A model generated the notes under the pieces. It was not told where the DNA came from, searched no databases, and saw nothing but the letters and a program-made list of their open reading frames with translations. Of a stretch of 64,000 nucleotides of DNA, positions 1-11,181 are shown one piece after another. Location: positions 179,396,017 to 179,460,016 of the forward strand of contig NC_061513.1 in assembly GCF_022539505.1 (NCBI RefSeq), given 5' to 3'. Every line of letters begins with the position of its first letter. Position 1 is the stretch's first letter. Both the position numbers and the translations under genes were made by a program. This stretch comes from Lolium rigidum. Taxonomy: Eukaryota > Streptophyta > Magnoliopsida > Poales > Poaceae.

Positions 1-480
1 ATAGGAACGTTTTGTATATTAAAAATAAAATTTAAACATACAAAATCTGCGAAAAGTGTAAACATAAATTTTTTTCTGTTTTTCATTCCCTATTCAACGG
101 TATATCATTTGCACAATTCCGACAAACGGTTGATTTTTTAATCGAAATTACCGATCACCTGTTTTTATAATACGCCCAGATTTCGGTATTTTTACAATTA
201 TTCAAAAACTGTTCGGAATTTGAAAAAACTAAAAACATGAAAAAGATGAGAAATTTCAATATCTAGCCAACGGTATATTATTTGCACTATTTCAATAAGG
301 GGTTTGAAAATCAGACTAAAAGTTCGTTTTGTGGACACATAGAAACATTTGGTATTTTCAAAATTAAATTTAAATCGTGAAAAATGTGTGAAAAGTATAA
401 ACATGAAAAAGTTGCGGTTTTTCATTATCTATCCAACGGTATATCATTTGCACAATTCCTACAAATGGTTGAGAATTCTA
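1..480. repeat. Diverged tandem repeat, about 170 bp period
   Basis: Three AT-rich units each contain the block CAACGGTATAT followed by ATTTGCAC, at about 95, 268 and 434, so the spacing is about 172 and 166 bp. Each block is preceded by an A/T-rich stretch resembling AAACATGAAAAA and followed by a GGTTGA-like stretch. No long ORF is supported. A similar block (CCAACGGTATCTTATTTGCA) occurs near the start of the gypsy-W solo LTR at about 60270. The tract may therefore derive from that kind of LTR; this is inference. Confidence 0.55.
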
Positions 481-878
481 TGTAGTATTAGTAGGTCCAA
501 CCCTGTTATTCAGGAAGTTCAACCTTGTGTTCAGTAAAGTTCAACTCGGTGCTCAGAATATTATTCTGCAACACTTGTAAGTAGCTATTGGTAAAAATAA
601 GAATCATGGCATAGTTCTCTCGATCAATAGAAATAATTTTTTTTTAAACGTCTTCTTCAAGATTTCGAAGACCATGGATCTTTCAAATGTAAATATTATT
701 TAGTTTGTTATTGCATTACCCTAATATTTTTCTTGCCCAATACTAATAATTTTTTAAGTCTTTTGTGTGTGTGATGGAGATTGTTAATGGGACAGAACAC
801 CAATCATGCTTAAACTTTAAGTAATATACACAAATTTAGCATAAATAAATATCTTAAAAAATCTAGAGTAAGGGGGCA
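481..878. other. AT-rich intergenic DNA, nothing recognised
   Basis: No supported coding region or clear transposon end. Around 505-560 there are three short related phrases of the form AAGTTCAAC. I see nothing else of note. Confidence 0.4.
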
Positions 879-1175
879 ATGGCCCCCCTACCCTACGAAA
901 AGGTCGCTACTGTGAACAAGGGGACCTTGATATCATTTTGCCAGAGGGCCTCCGAAATCTATGGACCGGCCCTGTTGGTGGCGGTGCTCGCTGTCGCCGG
1001 GACACAAGGGAAGTATGTTGTTATGAGGCTGGAGCGCCGCTTCGCAAACGCTTCAACGGATGATCTGGTGAAGATGGACCAGATTCGACAGGCTAGGCAA
1101 GGTCGGGATCAAGGAATTGCACGACCCCCTGTCATTGGCGAGGGATACAACTACGAGGAAATCATAGGCGGGTAA
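879..1175 (+). CDS. 98-aa ORF of unknown origin, possibly a captured fragment
   Basis: The ORF starts at ATG 879 and ends TAA at 1173-1175. Its base composition (about half G+C) contrasts with the AT-rich DNA on both sides. A hydrophobic stretch lies at about residues 29-40 (GPALLVAVLAVAG), followed by a charged segment rich in Arg, Asp and Gln (about residues 52-80) and the phrase YNYEEIIGG at the C-terminus. I do not recognise the family. It has no obvious partner exon, and nearby sequence is repeat-derived. It could be an exon fragment carried by a transposon or part of an unrecognised element ORF. Whether it is translated is unknown. Confidence 0.3.
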   Translation: MAPLPYEKVATVNKGTLISFCQRASEIYGPALLVAVLAVAGTQGKYVVMRLERRFANASTDDLVKMDQIRQARQGRDQGIARPPVIGEGYNYEEIIGG

Positions 1176-1964
1176 GGCGTATCACCTTATACTGGAGTAG
1201 TTTTTTACATACTTAGCTAAAGTTGAAATGCAGTAGTCCAGTCTCAAGAGGAGAAATGTGCTCTGAGATATGCGTGATGACTGATGACTAGTACCATAAC
1301 AAATCTGACCATGATCGGACCAACAATAAAGCATGTATAATTCTACATATTAATTAGTCTTCAATCAGGAGGACATATTTGGGAATTTTCCCTTGGTTAA
1401 TTAAACAATACACTAGTATAAAAGATTTTAGTTTTTGCAAGGACTAAAAGATTGTATGTGCCACAGAGGAACATATTGTGTAAGAGATGAAGGTCATGCG
1501 TGACGGTGATAGCAATATATAAGTACAATAAAGTCATTTGTGAATTCAGAAGTGGTGATGAAATAACATAGAGGAGAAGCGATTCAAATTAAGCCAACTA
1601 TTATGCTACAGATGTGTAGCACAATAACTGTAGAAGTTGTCAATAAACATTGGTTAGTTGCATCATACATGAAGCACTGACGATCTTGAGGCATGAGATA
1701 AACAATGAACCCTGAATCTGATCTGCTAAAGACTATCTACCAAATGATCTGTGCATGAAACCAGCAGTAACATCTCATAAGCTCGTAACATCAACTAGTC
1801 AAATTCTTATTGCTGATTAGAGATGTTAACCTTGCCCATGATAGCCAGTAGGGGCGCCACTCTCTTGTACAAGGATTCATCACCATGAGCAATCATAGCG
1901 ACAGTTTTTCAGGTATAGGATAAAAAAGCTTGTACGTACTACATTTTCTTAACTATTAGCAAGC
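1176..1964. other. Non-coding DNA, nothing recognised
   Basis: AT-rich sequence with only short ORFs and no terminal repeats that I can see. The boundary with the gypsy-A LTR fragment on its right is set where similarity to the second LTR copy (about 23900) fades. Confidence 0.35.
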
Positions 1965-3594
1965 AAGTAAAACTTGATAGAATCTCTATTTTAAGTTGTA
2001 GTGGACAATAGCAATTCATCAATAAGATATGAAGATTCAAAATAATAACATGTGAAAGATACACATTCATATGGGCATCACGACCTAACATAGAGATGAT
2101 GCAACATATCTCTCTTATACTCCACAAGAAAGGGAAAACTTCACGCAATCTTGTATGAAGAATTAACAGAGCATGACATGATGTTTGAATATCAAATATG
2201 ATATCTTAAACAAACAAGATCATCACTTTTGTCACGTGACGAACATAGCACATGCATTCACTTTATCCCTAGTGAGGTAGCAAAACAAAAGGAAAAACCA
2301 TAATAGATAATAAATTTGTTGTCACTATCCAATCACTAAAACCATGCTACTCCATCTAATACACACGTCACCCCACACACGCTCTTGCATATAATTTGGA
2401 GCAGAACATATACTTAAGAGCGGGGTACATAATATGCATCTATCAATACATCTTGCAAATAATATGGTCAGATCTCATAGCATAATATCATAGAATAAGG
2501 ATCCACCACATAGGTATTACAAATATGGCCATAATCATGTAGGGCAGCTCATATGGCACAAAGAACTATGAACAACATGAGAGAAATAGATCAAGGTACT
2601 GCCACAAATCCGTAGATCAGTGGTGGACTACTCCCCCTTGATCAAGGTGATGATGATGAAGACGTTGGAGAAGATGGAGATCCCTCTGGTGGTGACAAAT
2701 GGTTAACCTCGTCAATGCCCATTGTGATGGACTTGGGTTTCAGGAAGGAGGACACCAGCGAATCAACAGATTAGTCAGCCAAACTTAGGCAGCCGACGAA
2801 TATTACTATCAAGGGTGAATCGCTAAGATTACAATATGTGGAACTAGGGATACAGGGGTGTTTGCTATGATTCGATCTATCCCCCTCGGTGGCTCCTCCC
2901 AGCCCTTATATAGCGGGCTGGGTATCGGAGTTCACCTCGAGGTCGAGTTACAGTACATGTCGGTTCACCCGATATGGCCTTAGCTTTTCTAATAGGATTT
3001 CTTTGGATTCTTCCAGACTTCTTCATGGGCCTTCCTCTATTCTCTCTTGGGCTTTGTACCAGGGATATCAACGCTTAGGACCAGATATGGCATACCCATG
3101 TCAGGCGGTGATTCTGGTGGAGTTTCCCCCTCCAATCTTTGCTGCTGCAGCATCTGTTTCGTATTTCTATCCTCTGCGGTGCTCTCCATATTGAGAGCTC
3201 TTTGGGTCCATATATAGTGATTTTTAGGTCAAAAAACGTCGGTGGGTGAAAGAATCAAGTAAATTGGACGGTCGAAAGAGGGTGGGGGCCGCGTCCTACA
3301 TGTTTGGGCGTGCCACGTGGCCACTTTTGGGCCTTAGGCCCATCCAGGTGTGCTTCCAGGTTCCATGGTGCTTCTCCCAATGAAAAAGTGACTCCAAAAA
3401 TCACAGGTCAATTACTCCGTATAGGTCTCTGAAAGTGAAAAATAGGCGAAACAGGGTATTCCTGTTCTGCAGAGTTATAAACCAAATAAAAGGGATCATT
3501 GGTAAATTCCCATAAATCAATGTAAACCATGGTATTATCATCATATATGTTATAAATATGTGGGAATTCAATATGATAAAGGACAAAGTTCATT
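1965..3594 (-). mobile_element. Gypsy-A LTR fragment, minus strand
   Basis: Read on the minus strand, this segment follows the LTR at 21688-24374 for most of its length: the start near ATGAACTTT, the phrase around ACCAATGATCCC, the GCATGTGCTATGTTC stretch and the TCTCTATGTTAGG stretch occur in the same order. It lacks the last part of the LTR (the CTTGTGCTTGACAAC block onward). A TATATA-type box at about 2914-2921 could be the LTR promoter on the minus strand. The fragment ends abruptly at 3594, where the same LTR family resumes on the opposite strand. Confidence 0.7.
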
Positions 3595-3819
3595 ACTACT
3601 TGTGTTATATTTTTTTACACGAAACCTTGTGCTTGACAACCACACGGTGGAGTTGGGGACACAAAGCTTTATTTTACTTTGCAGGATTGCTAGAATAAGA
3701 GAGGGAGAGATACCTCTTTGCTAAGTTCCCCAATAGTTCGATATAACCCTCGACTCACCCTTGTGGGGTAAATTGCTTCCTAAACTGCACACTCTGCACT
3801 TGGAGGCCCAACGTTATCA
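3595..3819 (+). mobile_element. Gypsy-A 5' LTR, 3' end only
   Basis: The segment matches the last part of the other gypsy-A LTR (24150-24374), including CTTGTGCTTGACAAC, CGGTGGAGTTGGGGACACAA, the GAGTTCGATATAA-like phrase and the TTATCA end at 3819. It is followed on the same strand by a primer-binding site and gag, so it is the downstream end of a 5' LTR. Its upstream part is missing and replaced by an inverted piece of the same LTR family. Confidence 0.75.
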
Positions 3820-3863
3820 AGACCCTTTTGTTGGTGCTGTCAAGCTCCATCAAGACACATTCC

Positions 3864-3881
3864 TGGCACCGTTGCCGAAGA
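3864..3881 (+). other. Gypsy-A primer-binding site, tRNA-Asp type
   Basis: The 18-mer TGGCACCGTTGCCGAAGA resembles TGGCGCCGTTGCCGGGGA, the complement of the plant tRNA-Asp 3' end, with three differences. It lies 44 nt after the LTR end rather than about 11 nt as in gypsy-X2, because a short CATCAAGACACATTC stretch partly repeats the LTR border. Confidence 0.6.
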
Positions 3882-4149
3882 ACAGGAAGAGCATTTACAA
3901 TTGTATCCTCATCAAGCTGTGAGTACATGAACTCCCAAGGCATTAGCAAGACGATTTCAGGTGTTGTTGCTTTCATCATCAACTTATTGCAAATACCTAA
4001 GCTTGGAGAGGTTGCACTTGTGAGCTCTCTTATCTCTTTTAGATATTGCATTGTATTTTACTTGTCTTGTTTTTAGTCTTTGCTTTCTAGTTCTTTTTCA
4101 TAAAAAATAAAAACCACATAATATTAGTAGTAATTATCTTCTGAAAATC

Positions 4150-5235
4150 ATGGGGGAAAATACTAAGTTGTGATATTACACAAACACTCCTAATGATCAT
4201 TACATTGCTAAAGCTATCACTACACCTGAAATAACTGCTAAAAGCTTTGAAGTAAGTCCTGGGTTATTAAATATTATAACTAGAGAACAATTTGGCGGTA
4301 GTGCTAGTGAAGATGCCTCTAAGCATTTACATGATTTCTGTGAAATTTGTGATATGCAAAAATTTAAAAATACGGGAAAAAATATTGTTAAACTTAAATT
4401 ATTTCCATTTCACTTAGAGAAAAGGCTAAAGAATGGTTATTTTCATTACCTACTCATAGCATTAATTCTTGGGGTGATCTTGAAGAAGCTTTCATGAAAA
4501 AATATTACCCCCTGTTAAGATCTTACAAAAGAGAAACAACATCCTATCATTTATATAAAATGATAATGATCATGTAGCAACATCTTGGAAAATAATTAAA
4601 AACATGATTCGAACTTGCCTATCACATGGAGTTAATGGATGGACTATCTTACACTTTTTTTTATAATGGGTTAAATATAATGTCAACAAGCATGATAGAT
4701 TCTGCTGCGCGGAGGGGGGTGGTGCTTTTATGAGTAAAACTATGCCTGAAGCTAAAGCCATATTAGAAAACATGCTACATAATCATAGTCAATGTCACAC
4801 AAAAAGAGCACCTAATCCCACTAAGAAAGTGCATTCGATTGAAGAAGAAAATCCTCTATCTAATAAAATTGATGCCATACTTGCATGCATAGCCAAACAT
4901 AATAGTGACAATGTTCCTCAAAAGAATTAGTTGGAAACAACAATGAAAATATGGATCTTAATTTCATAACAAACTTTGGCAACAATGGGTTTGGGAAAAA
5001 TTACAATAATTAATATGGCCGGCCACCTTATGTGTCCAACAAATATGCTAGTGGTAATAAGTCTAATGAATTAGAAAGCACCTTTAGATCTTTTATTTCC
5101 ACACAAAAAGAGTTAATGTCACATCCTGAAATTTTTGAAAATTTGGAATGTAAAATAAAAATAAATTTAATGCTTGATTGTTTGAACTTGATTGAAAATT
5201 CACAAGGAATTAAAACTTCTTGAAGTTATTTAAAA
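4150..5235 (+). pseudogene. Gypsy-A gag, degenerate
   Basis: Reading from ATG 4150 gives MGENTKL, a stop, and then gag-like sequence in shifting frames. Recognisable pieces are the TREQFGGSASEDASKH region (about 4270-4330), KLKLFPFHL (about 4390-4420), a WGDLEEAFMKKYYP-like piece (about 4470-4510) and a C-terminal segment at 4730-4930. They follow the same order as the gag at 63385-64000, a Retrotrans_gag-type capsid domain. Gag would form the element's cytoplasmic virus-like particle. Several stops and frameshifts make it non-functional. The gag is cut off near 5235 by gypsy-W sequence, and the element resumes at 17571 with its protease. Confidence 0.75.
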
Positions 5236-5629
5236 GTAATTTCTAAAATGATGTTTTCAAAGGATTATGTTTTTAAAGTATTTTTAAGATCAAACATATT
5301 GCTTTCAAGGTTTTCAAATTCTTAAATGGATTTGTAATTGAGAAAACATTAAACCCTAAAAAAGCAATATAGCCGCATAGACATGTATGCCAAATTTTAA
5401 TTTTATAAAGTTTATATTTTTGTTCCAAATTTGATCTCATATTAAAGTATTTTTCATAACGAATCCAATGATACCACATTTGCATTTTTTTCCGATTTTA
5501 TTTGAAGCCCCAAAATGTATTTCCAATTTCGGAAAAAAAAGAAAGCAAAGGCGTGCGGCCGAAACCAGCCCAGCGCGGCCCAGCTGCCGCCACGCGCGCG
5601 ATGCCCGCGCGGGAAAACCTATACACCGA
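5236..5629 (+). mobile_element. Gypsy-W LTR fragment, 5' part
   Basis: The order of phrases follows the first 370 bp of the solo LTR at 60054: AAACATTAAACCCTAAAA, then CATTTGCATTTTTTCCG, then GAAGCCCCAAAATG, then a GC-rich stretch with GGCCCAGCTGCCGCC. The left boundary is uncertain because the expected TGTAACA start has decayed. The piece is cut at 5629 by the gypsy-X1 LTR. Confidence 0.6.
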
Positions 5630-7223
5630 TGATACGCGTAAAGCACACGCCCGTTGGGAACCCCAAGTGGAAGGTGTGATGCGTGTAGCAGCAAGTTTCC
5701 CTCAGTAAGAAACCAAGGTTTATCGAACCAGTAGGAGTCAAGGATCACGTGAAGGTCGTTGGTGACGGAGTGTAGTGCGGCGCAACACCAGGGATTCCGG
5801 TGCAAACGTGGAACCTGCACAACACGATCAAAGTACTTTGCCCCAACGTAACAGTGAGGTTGTCAATCTCACCGGCTTGCTGTAAACAAAGGATTAGATG
5901 TATAGTGTGGATGATGATGTTTGTTTGCGAAGAACAATAAAGAACAATTGCAGTAGATTGTATTTCAGATGTAAAGAATGGACCGGGGTCCACAGTTCAC
6001 AAGTGGTGTCTCTCCCATAAGATAAATAGCATGTTGGGTGAACAAATTACAGTTGGGCAATTGACAAATAAAGAAGGCATAACAATGCACATACATATAT
6101 CATGATGAGTACTATGAGATTTAATCGGGGCATTACGACAAAGTACATAGACCGCTATCCAAGCATGCATCTATGCCTAAAAAGTCCACTTTCAGGTTAT
6201 CATCCGAACCCCTTCCGGTATTAAGTTGCAAACAACAGACAATTGCATTAAGTATGGTGCGTAATGTAATCAACACAAATATACTTAGACAAAGCATCGA
6301 TGTTTTATCCCTAGTGGCAACATCACATCCACAACCTTAGAACTTTTTGTCACTGTCCCAGATTCAATGGAGGCATGAACCCACTATCGAGCATAAATAC
6401 TCCCTCTTGGAGTTACAAGTATCAACTTGGCCGAGCCTCTACTAGCAAAGGAGAGCATGCAAGAACATAAACAACATATATGATAGATTGATAATCAACT
6501 TGACATATTATTCAATATTCATCGGATCCCAACAAACACAACATGTAGCATTACAAATAGATGATCTTGATCATGATAGGCAGCTCACAAGATCTAACAT
6601 GATAGCACAATGAGGAGAAGACAACCATCTAGCTACTGCTATGGACCCATAGTCCAGGGTGAACTACTCACACATCGATCCGGAGGCGATCATGGCGATG
6701 AAGAGCCCTCCGGGAGATGATTCCCCTCTCCGGAAGGGTGCCGGAGGCGATCTCCTGAATCCCCCGAGATGGGATTGGCGGCGGCTGTGTCTCTGGAAGG
6801 TTTTCCGTATCGTGGCTCTCGGTACAGAGGGTTTCGTGACGAAGGCTTTAAGTAGGCGGAAGGGTAGGTTTAGGGGCGACACGAGGGCCCCACACGACAG
6901 GGCCGCGCGGCCAAGGCCTGGGCCGCGCCGCCCAGTTGTGTCGGTGCCTCGTCGCCCCACTTCGTTTTCCTTTCGGTCTTCTGGAAGCTTCGTGGAAAAA
7001 TAAGACCCCGGACGTTGATTTCGTCCAATTCCGAGAATATTTCCTTTGTAGGATTTCTGAAACCAAAAACAGCAGAAAACAACAACTGGCTCTTCGGCAT
7101 CTCGTCAATAGGTTAGTGCCGGAAAATGCATAATAATGACATATAATGTGTATAAAACATGTGAGTATCATCATAAAAGTAGCATGGAACATAAGAAATT
7201 ATAGATACGTTTGAGACGTATCA
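5630..7223 (-). mobile_element. Gypsy-X1 3' LTR, minus strand
   Basis: This 1594-bp LTR runs from TGATACGCG at 5630 to GACGTATCA at 7223, so its ends form a TGATACG/CGTATCA inverted pair. Read on the minus strand it matches the gypsy-X2 LTR (58610-63120 without its insertion) along its length. On the minus strand it is preceded by internal sequence (7224-7837) with a purine-rich tract AAGCTTGGGGATGCT, the expected polypurine tract. It is therefore the 3' LTR of a minus-strand element whose remaining part is not found in the window. GC-rich small ORFs at 6650-7000 are LTR sequence rather than genes. Confidence 0.85.
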
Positions 7224-7837
7224 AGCATCCCCAAGCTTAGTTCCTACTCGCCCTCGAGTAGGTAAACGATAACAAGGATAATTTCTGAAGTGACATGCTA
7301 TCATAATCTTGATCAATACTATTGTAAAGCACATGAGATGAATGGAGCGATTCGAAGCAATGATGAAGACAATGAGTAAACAACTGAATCATATAGCAAA
7401 GACTTTTCACGAATAATACTTTCAAGACAAGCATCAATAAGACTTGCATAACAATTAAGTCATAAGCAATAAATTCTTAGTAGAAAGCTTTGAAACAACA
7501 CAAAGGAAGATATAAGTTTCAGCAGTTGCTTTCAACTTCAACATAGTTATCTCATGGATAATTGTCAACACAAAGTAATATAACAAGTGCAATAGGTAAA
7601 CATGTAAGAATCAATGCACACAGTTTACACAAGTGTTTGCTTCTAAGATAGAAAGAATAGGTAAACTGACTCAACAATAAAGTAAAAGAATGGCCCTTCG
7701 CAGAGGGAAGCATGTATTACTATTTTTGTGCTAGAGCTTTTTATTTTGAAAACATAGAAACAATTTTGTCAACGGTAGTAATAAATCATATGTGTTATGT
7801 ATAAGATATCCTATAAGTTGCAAGCCTCATGCATAGT
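7224..7837 (-). mobile_element. Gypsy-X1 internal 3' end, non-coding
   Basis: AT-rich sequence that starts, on the minus strand side, with the polypurine tract next to the LTR and contains phrases shared with gypsy-X3 at 27536-28020, for example CTCGAGTAGGTAA versus CTTGAGTAGGTAA and GCGCAGAGGGAAGCA versus TTCGCAGAGGGAAGCA. No coding potential is seen. It is cut at 7838 by the gypsy-Y1 LTR. Confidence 0.7.
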
Positions 7838-9233
7838 TGATACATCCAAAACGTATCTACTTTCCCGAACACTTTTGCTATTGTTTTGCCTCTAATTTGT
7901 GTATTTTGGATGCAACTAACACGGACTAACGCTGTTTTCAGCGAAGCTGATTCGGTGTCTCGTTTTTGTGCAGAAATCCAACTTTCAGGAAAAACCTCGG
8001 GATTTTGACGAAAGGGTCTATTTTTCCAGAATACTGACGGAGCCAGAAGGACAATTGAAGTGGAGGCCCGAGGGCCCCACACCACATGGCGGCGCGGCCC
8101 AGGGGGGGCTCGCGCGGCCATGTGGTGTGGCCCCCTCGGCTGGCCTCCGACGCCCCCCTTCGGACTACTTATTCGCCTCGACCTAAAAACGCACGGAGAG
8201 AAGTCGAAGTCGCCGAAACCCTCCGGAATGCCGCCACATCGCGAAACTCCGTCGCGGGAGCCGAGAAGTCTCCGTTCGGCACTCCGCCGGGACGGGGAAT
8301 TGGAGGAGATCATCACCGCCATCACCGCCAACGCCTCTCCATCAACCAGCAATGTTTCCCCCATCCATGTGTGAGTAATTTCCCCGCTGTAGGCCGAAGG
8401 GGATGGTAGGGATTGGATGAGATTGGTCATGTAATAGCATAAGATTGTTAGGGCATAGTGCCTAGTGTCCGTAGATGGTACTTTTATGATATTGTTGCAA
8501 CTTGTTATGCTTAATGCTTGTCACTAGGGCCCGAGTGCCATGATCTCAGATCTGAACATGTTATTATTTCATCATGATATTCATTGTTTATGGTCTTACT
8601 CGCAAGTTGTATACACATGTCGCTGTCCGGAACCAATGGCCCCGAAGTGACGTAAATCGGGACAACCGGAGGGAATGGTAGCGATGTGAGGATCACATGT
8701 GTTCACGGAGTGTTAATGCTTTGCTCCGGTACTCTATTAAAAGGAGTACCTTAATACCCAGTAGTTTCCCTTGAGGCCCGGCTGCCACCGGCTGGTAGGA
8801 CAAAAGATGTTGTGCAAGTTTCTCATTGCGAGCACGTACGACTATAATTGGAACACATGCCTATTGATTGATTAGTACTTGGATACCGTTTTATTATTAT
8901 TTGCAAATGCCCTGCTATGATTGTTACATGAGTTTCTCTCATCCATGCAACGCCCGTCATCCGTCCCCGTGCCTACAGTATTTTAATCCTGATGTTTATT
9001 AAAATTACTACTGCTGTCTTTGTTACTCAGCTGCTGTTATTTCACTACTACTACTGATATATCTGTTACTACTGATAAACTCTTGCGAGCAAGTCCGTTT
9101 CCGAGTGCAGCTGAATTGACAACTCCGCTGTTAAGGCTTTCAAGTGTTCTTTGTCTCCCCTTGTGTCGAATCAATAAATTGGGTAATACTTCCCTTGAAG
9201 ACTGTTGCGATCCCCTATACTTGTGGGTCATCA
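7838..9233 (+). mobile_element. Gypsy-Y1 5' LTR
   Basis: This 1396-bp LTR runs from TGATACATCC at 7838 to GTGGGTCATCA at 9233. It is nearly colinear with the minus-strand LTR at 15673-17067. A primer-binding site and the first codons of gag follow on the plus strand, so it is a 5' LTR. GC-rich ORFs at 7960-8430 on both strands fall in the R/U5-like region and are not separate genes. The rest of Y1 beyond about 9393 is missing, replaced by gypsy-Z. Confidence 0.85.
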
Positions 9234-9244
9234 AGACTATTTTC

Positions 9245-9262
9245 TGGCGCCTTCGCCGGGGA
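9245..9262 (+). other. Gypsy-Y1 primer-binding site, tRNA-Asp type
   Basis: TGGCGCCTTCGCCGGGGA differs at two positions from the complement of the plant tRNA-Asp 3' end. It lies 11 nt after the LTR end. Confidence 0.75.
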
Positions 9263-9320
9263 GCATAGCTTTATTTGGAAGTTCACTTGGATTGATATTG
9301 TTCGCTGCAAATTCTCCATC

Positions 9321-9393
9321 ATGGGTAAAACTCGCGATACTAAGGTCGCCATATTACCATCCACTACAAGAAAAGGTACAACTCTGAGTGACA
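9321..9393 (+). pseudogene. Gypsy-Y1 gag, N-terminal stub
   Basis: ATG 9321 opens MGKTRDTKVAILPSTTRKG, which matches the start of the Y2 gag on the other strand (MRKPRDPKVAILPSTTRKG from 15585). Similarity stops after about 24 codons at 9393, where gypsy-Z sequence begins. Only this stub of the gag survives here. Confidence 0.75.
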
Positions 9394-11181
9394 AGGGATT
9401 AACTTATCAATGCCTATGGATTGTAGGCTAGGGTTTAGTTAGAAGTAGAGGGCAAGTAGATCCCGAAGGTTTCAGCCGAAAAGTACTCGACGATTATGAA
9501 ACTAGGGTTTGTGAACAATGATTCGATATCTTTCTCGTCCCTCGACTCCCCCTTTATATATGAGGTGGAGCCGAGGGTTTCGTTTCGTACAAGTTACAGA
9601 GTCCGGGATGGTTTCTAACTCGTCCCGCCAAATTTACAAACAACACTTCCTATTACAATTCTACTTCCCTTAATATATCTTGGGCTCTCGAACCTTCTTA
9701 TTCTTCGGGTAGTGGGCCTTCATTTAAACCCCGGGTACTACCTTTGGCGGTGCCCATTTGGGATGCCTATGTCGAGTAGTCCCCGAGATTTTGCTTGAAT
9801 CGTAGAATCAAGGAAAATCTCCACTCGTTTATTTTTATTTGACAACTTTAAACCGTTCTATATTTCTTCATATAAATTTCTATATTGTACAGGGATTACG
9901 GTAGTTGGGGCTAGTTCATCCGACGGATCGGTACTAGTTAACTGCTCTAGTGGCAATCCGCAAAAACCTACTTCAAGATCACGTCCCTGGACATGATCTC
10001 GGGATACCGGTGCAAACTCCGACGAGGTGCCGCTTAAGGTCTTACCATTCCGTCGAGTCCCAGCTTAAATTTATCGGGTACCTAACGCGTCCGTTAGGAT
10101 TTTTCTTCGTATCTCGTTGATACGGATAAAAGTAGCAGAGCGCAGTCTTCGGCGATGCCACGCCCAGCGAGAATAGATCCGGGGTCTTACCTTCGCAAAT
10201 TTGCGGCATTCAGAAATTGATCGCAACTTTGGCATTCTGAGAATATATTGTCGAGTGCTTTTCCGGCTGTTGGAATGGCACATTTTATCGAGTCAAATAT
10301 GACTTGTATTATTCTCCCGATGGGAGTATATGTAGAGTTAATTATAACTCGAAATATACTCTCTTGACTTTCTATCTTTATTTCTTCTTCCTTATTTAAT
10401 TTTCATCGGGCACGCGAACAGCGTTCCCGATGGGAGTAGCCCCCGAGGCTACAGCCAAGAACTTGTGCTTGGTTGTAGGCTCAAAATTTTAGTTCATCTT
10501 GTCGCTATATTGCCATTGCATCTGATATTCTTTCTCTTCTTTTTCTCTCTTTCTCCTTTTTTTTATCACTCGGGCGCGCGAACAGCGCTCCCGATGGGAG
10601 TAGCCCCCGAGGCTACAACCAAGAACTTGTGCTTGGTTGTAGGCTCTACAATTTCTATATTTTCCATATTCGAAATTTTTACTTTGATCGAAGTAGCCCC
10701 CGAGGATTTGGGCAAAAACTTGTTTCTGACCAAAGGCTCCCGAAGTATTGAAATAACTCCTTCTGTCGCCATTCTCCTTTTATTTTCCTTGTCGAATTAT
10801 TATCCTTTGTCAAATTTACTTCAATTCCCTGAATAGCCGAGATTTTTCTGCCTTGTGGGTCCATTATTCCTACCACGTTGACACGTCGTGCAGGTGGGGG
10901 ACACATGTTCTCCGCTTTTCCTGGCGCACGTACAGTAATGCCTGTTCCGTTCCATCCTAGTAAAAATACCTTTTTACCCTTCTTATCTACTAGATCCTTT
11001 TCACCGCACGATCTCCTCATCCAACGGTTGATTACTTCTCCCGAAGCCTATATAAACCTTTCTTCAACCTCGGTCTACTCCCTCGCTTGCGCCGCACATC
11101 TGCTCCTCTCTGCGAAAACTCCCCTGCGCCCAACTCTTTTGATCTTCCGCACGCACGAACACTACTTCTCCAGTGCTTTTG
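9394..11181 (+). mobile_element. Gypsy-Z LTR and leader with repeated modules
   Basis: The segment starts abruptly after the Y1 gag stub, at TGACAAGGGATTAACTT. It contains a TATATATGAGG box near 9554, and then two imperfect copies (about 10420-10480 and 10585-10650) of a module containing GATGGGAGTAGCCCCCGAGG and ACTTGTGCTTGGTTGTAGGC. A third, more distant copy lies at 10690-10745. A TATA box and an intron-containing ORF follow. Short minus-strand ORFs here are repeat-derived. I infer an LTR plus untranslated leader of a gypsy family distinct from A, X and Y; I could not place the exact LTR end. Confidence 0.55.
11049..11056 (+). promoter_or_regulatory. TATA box for the gypsy-Z ORF
   Basis: TATATAAA sits in a CCTATATAAACC context about 125 bp upstream of the likely start codon at 11182. 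The stretch between is pyrimidine-rich, as expected for a plant 5' leader. Confidence 0.55.
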
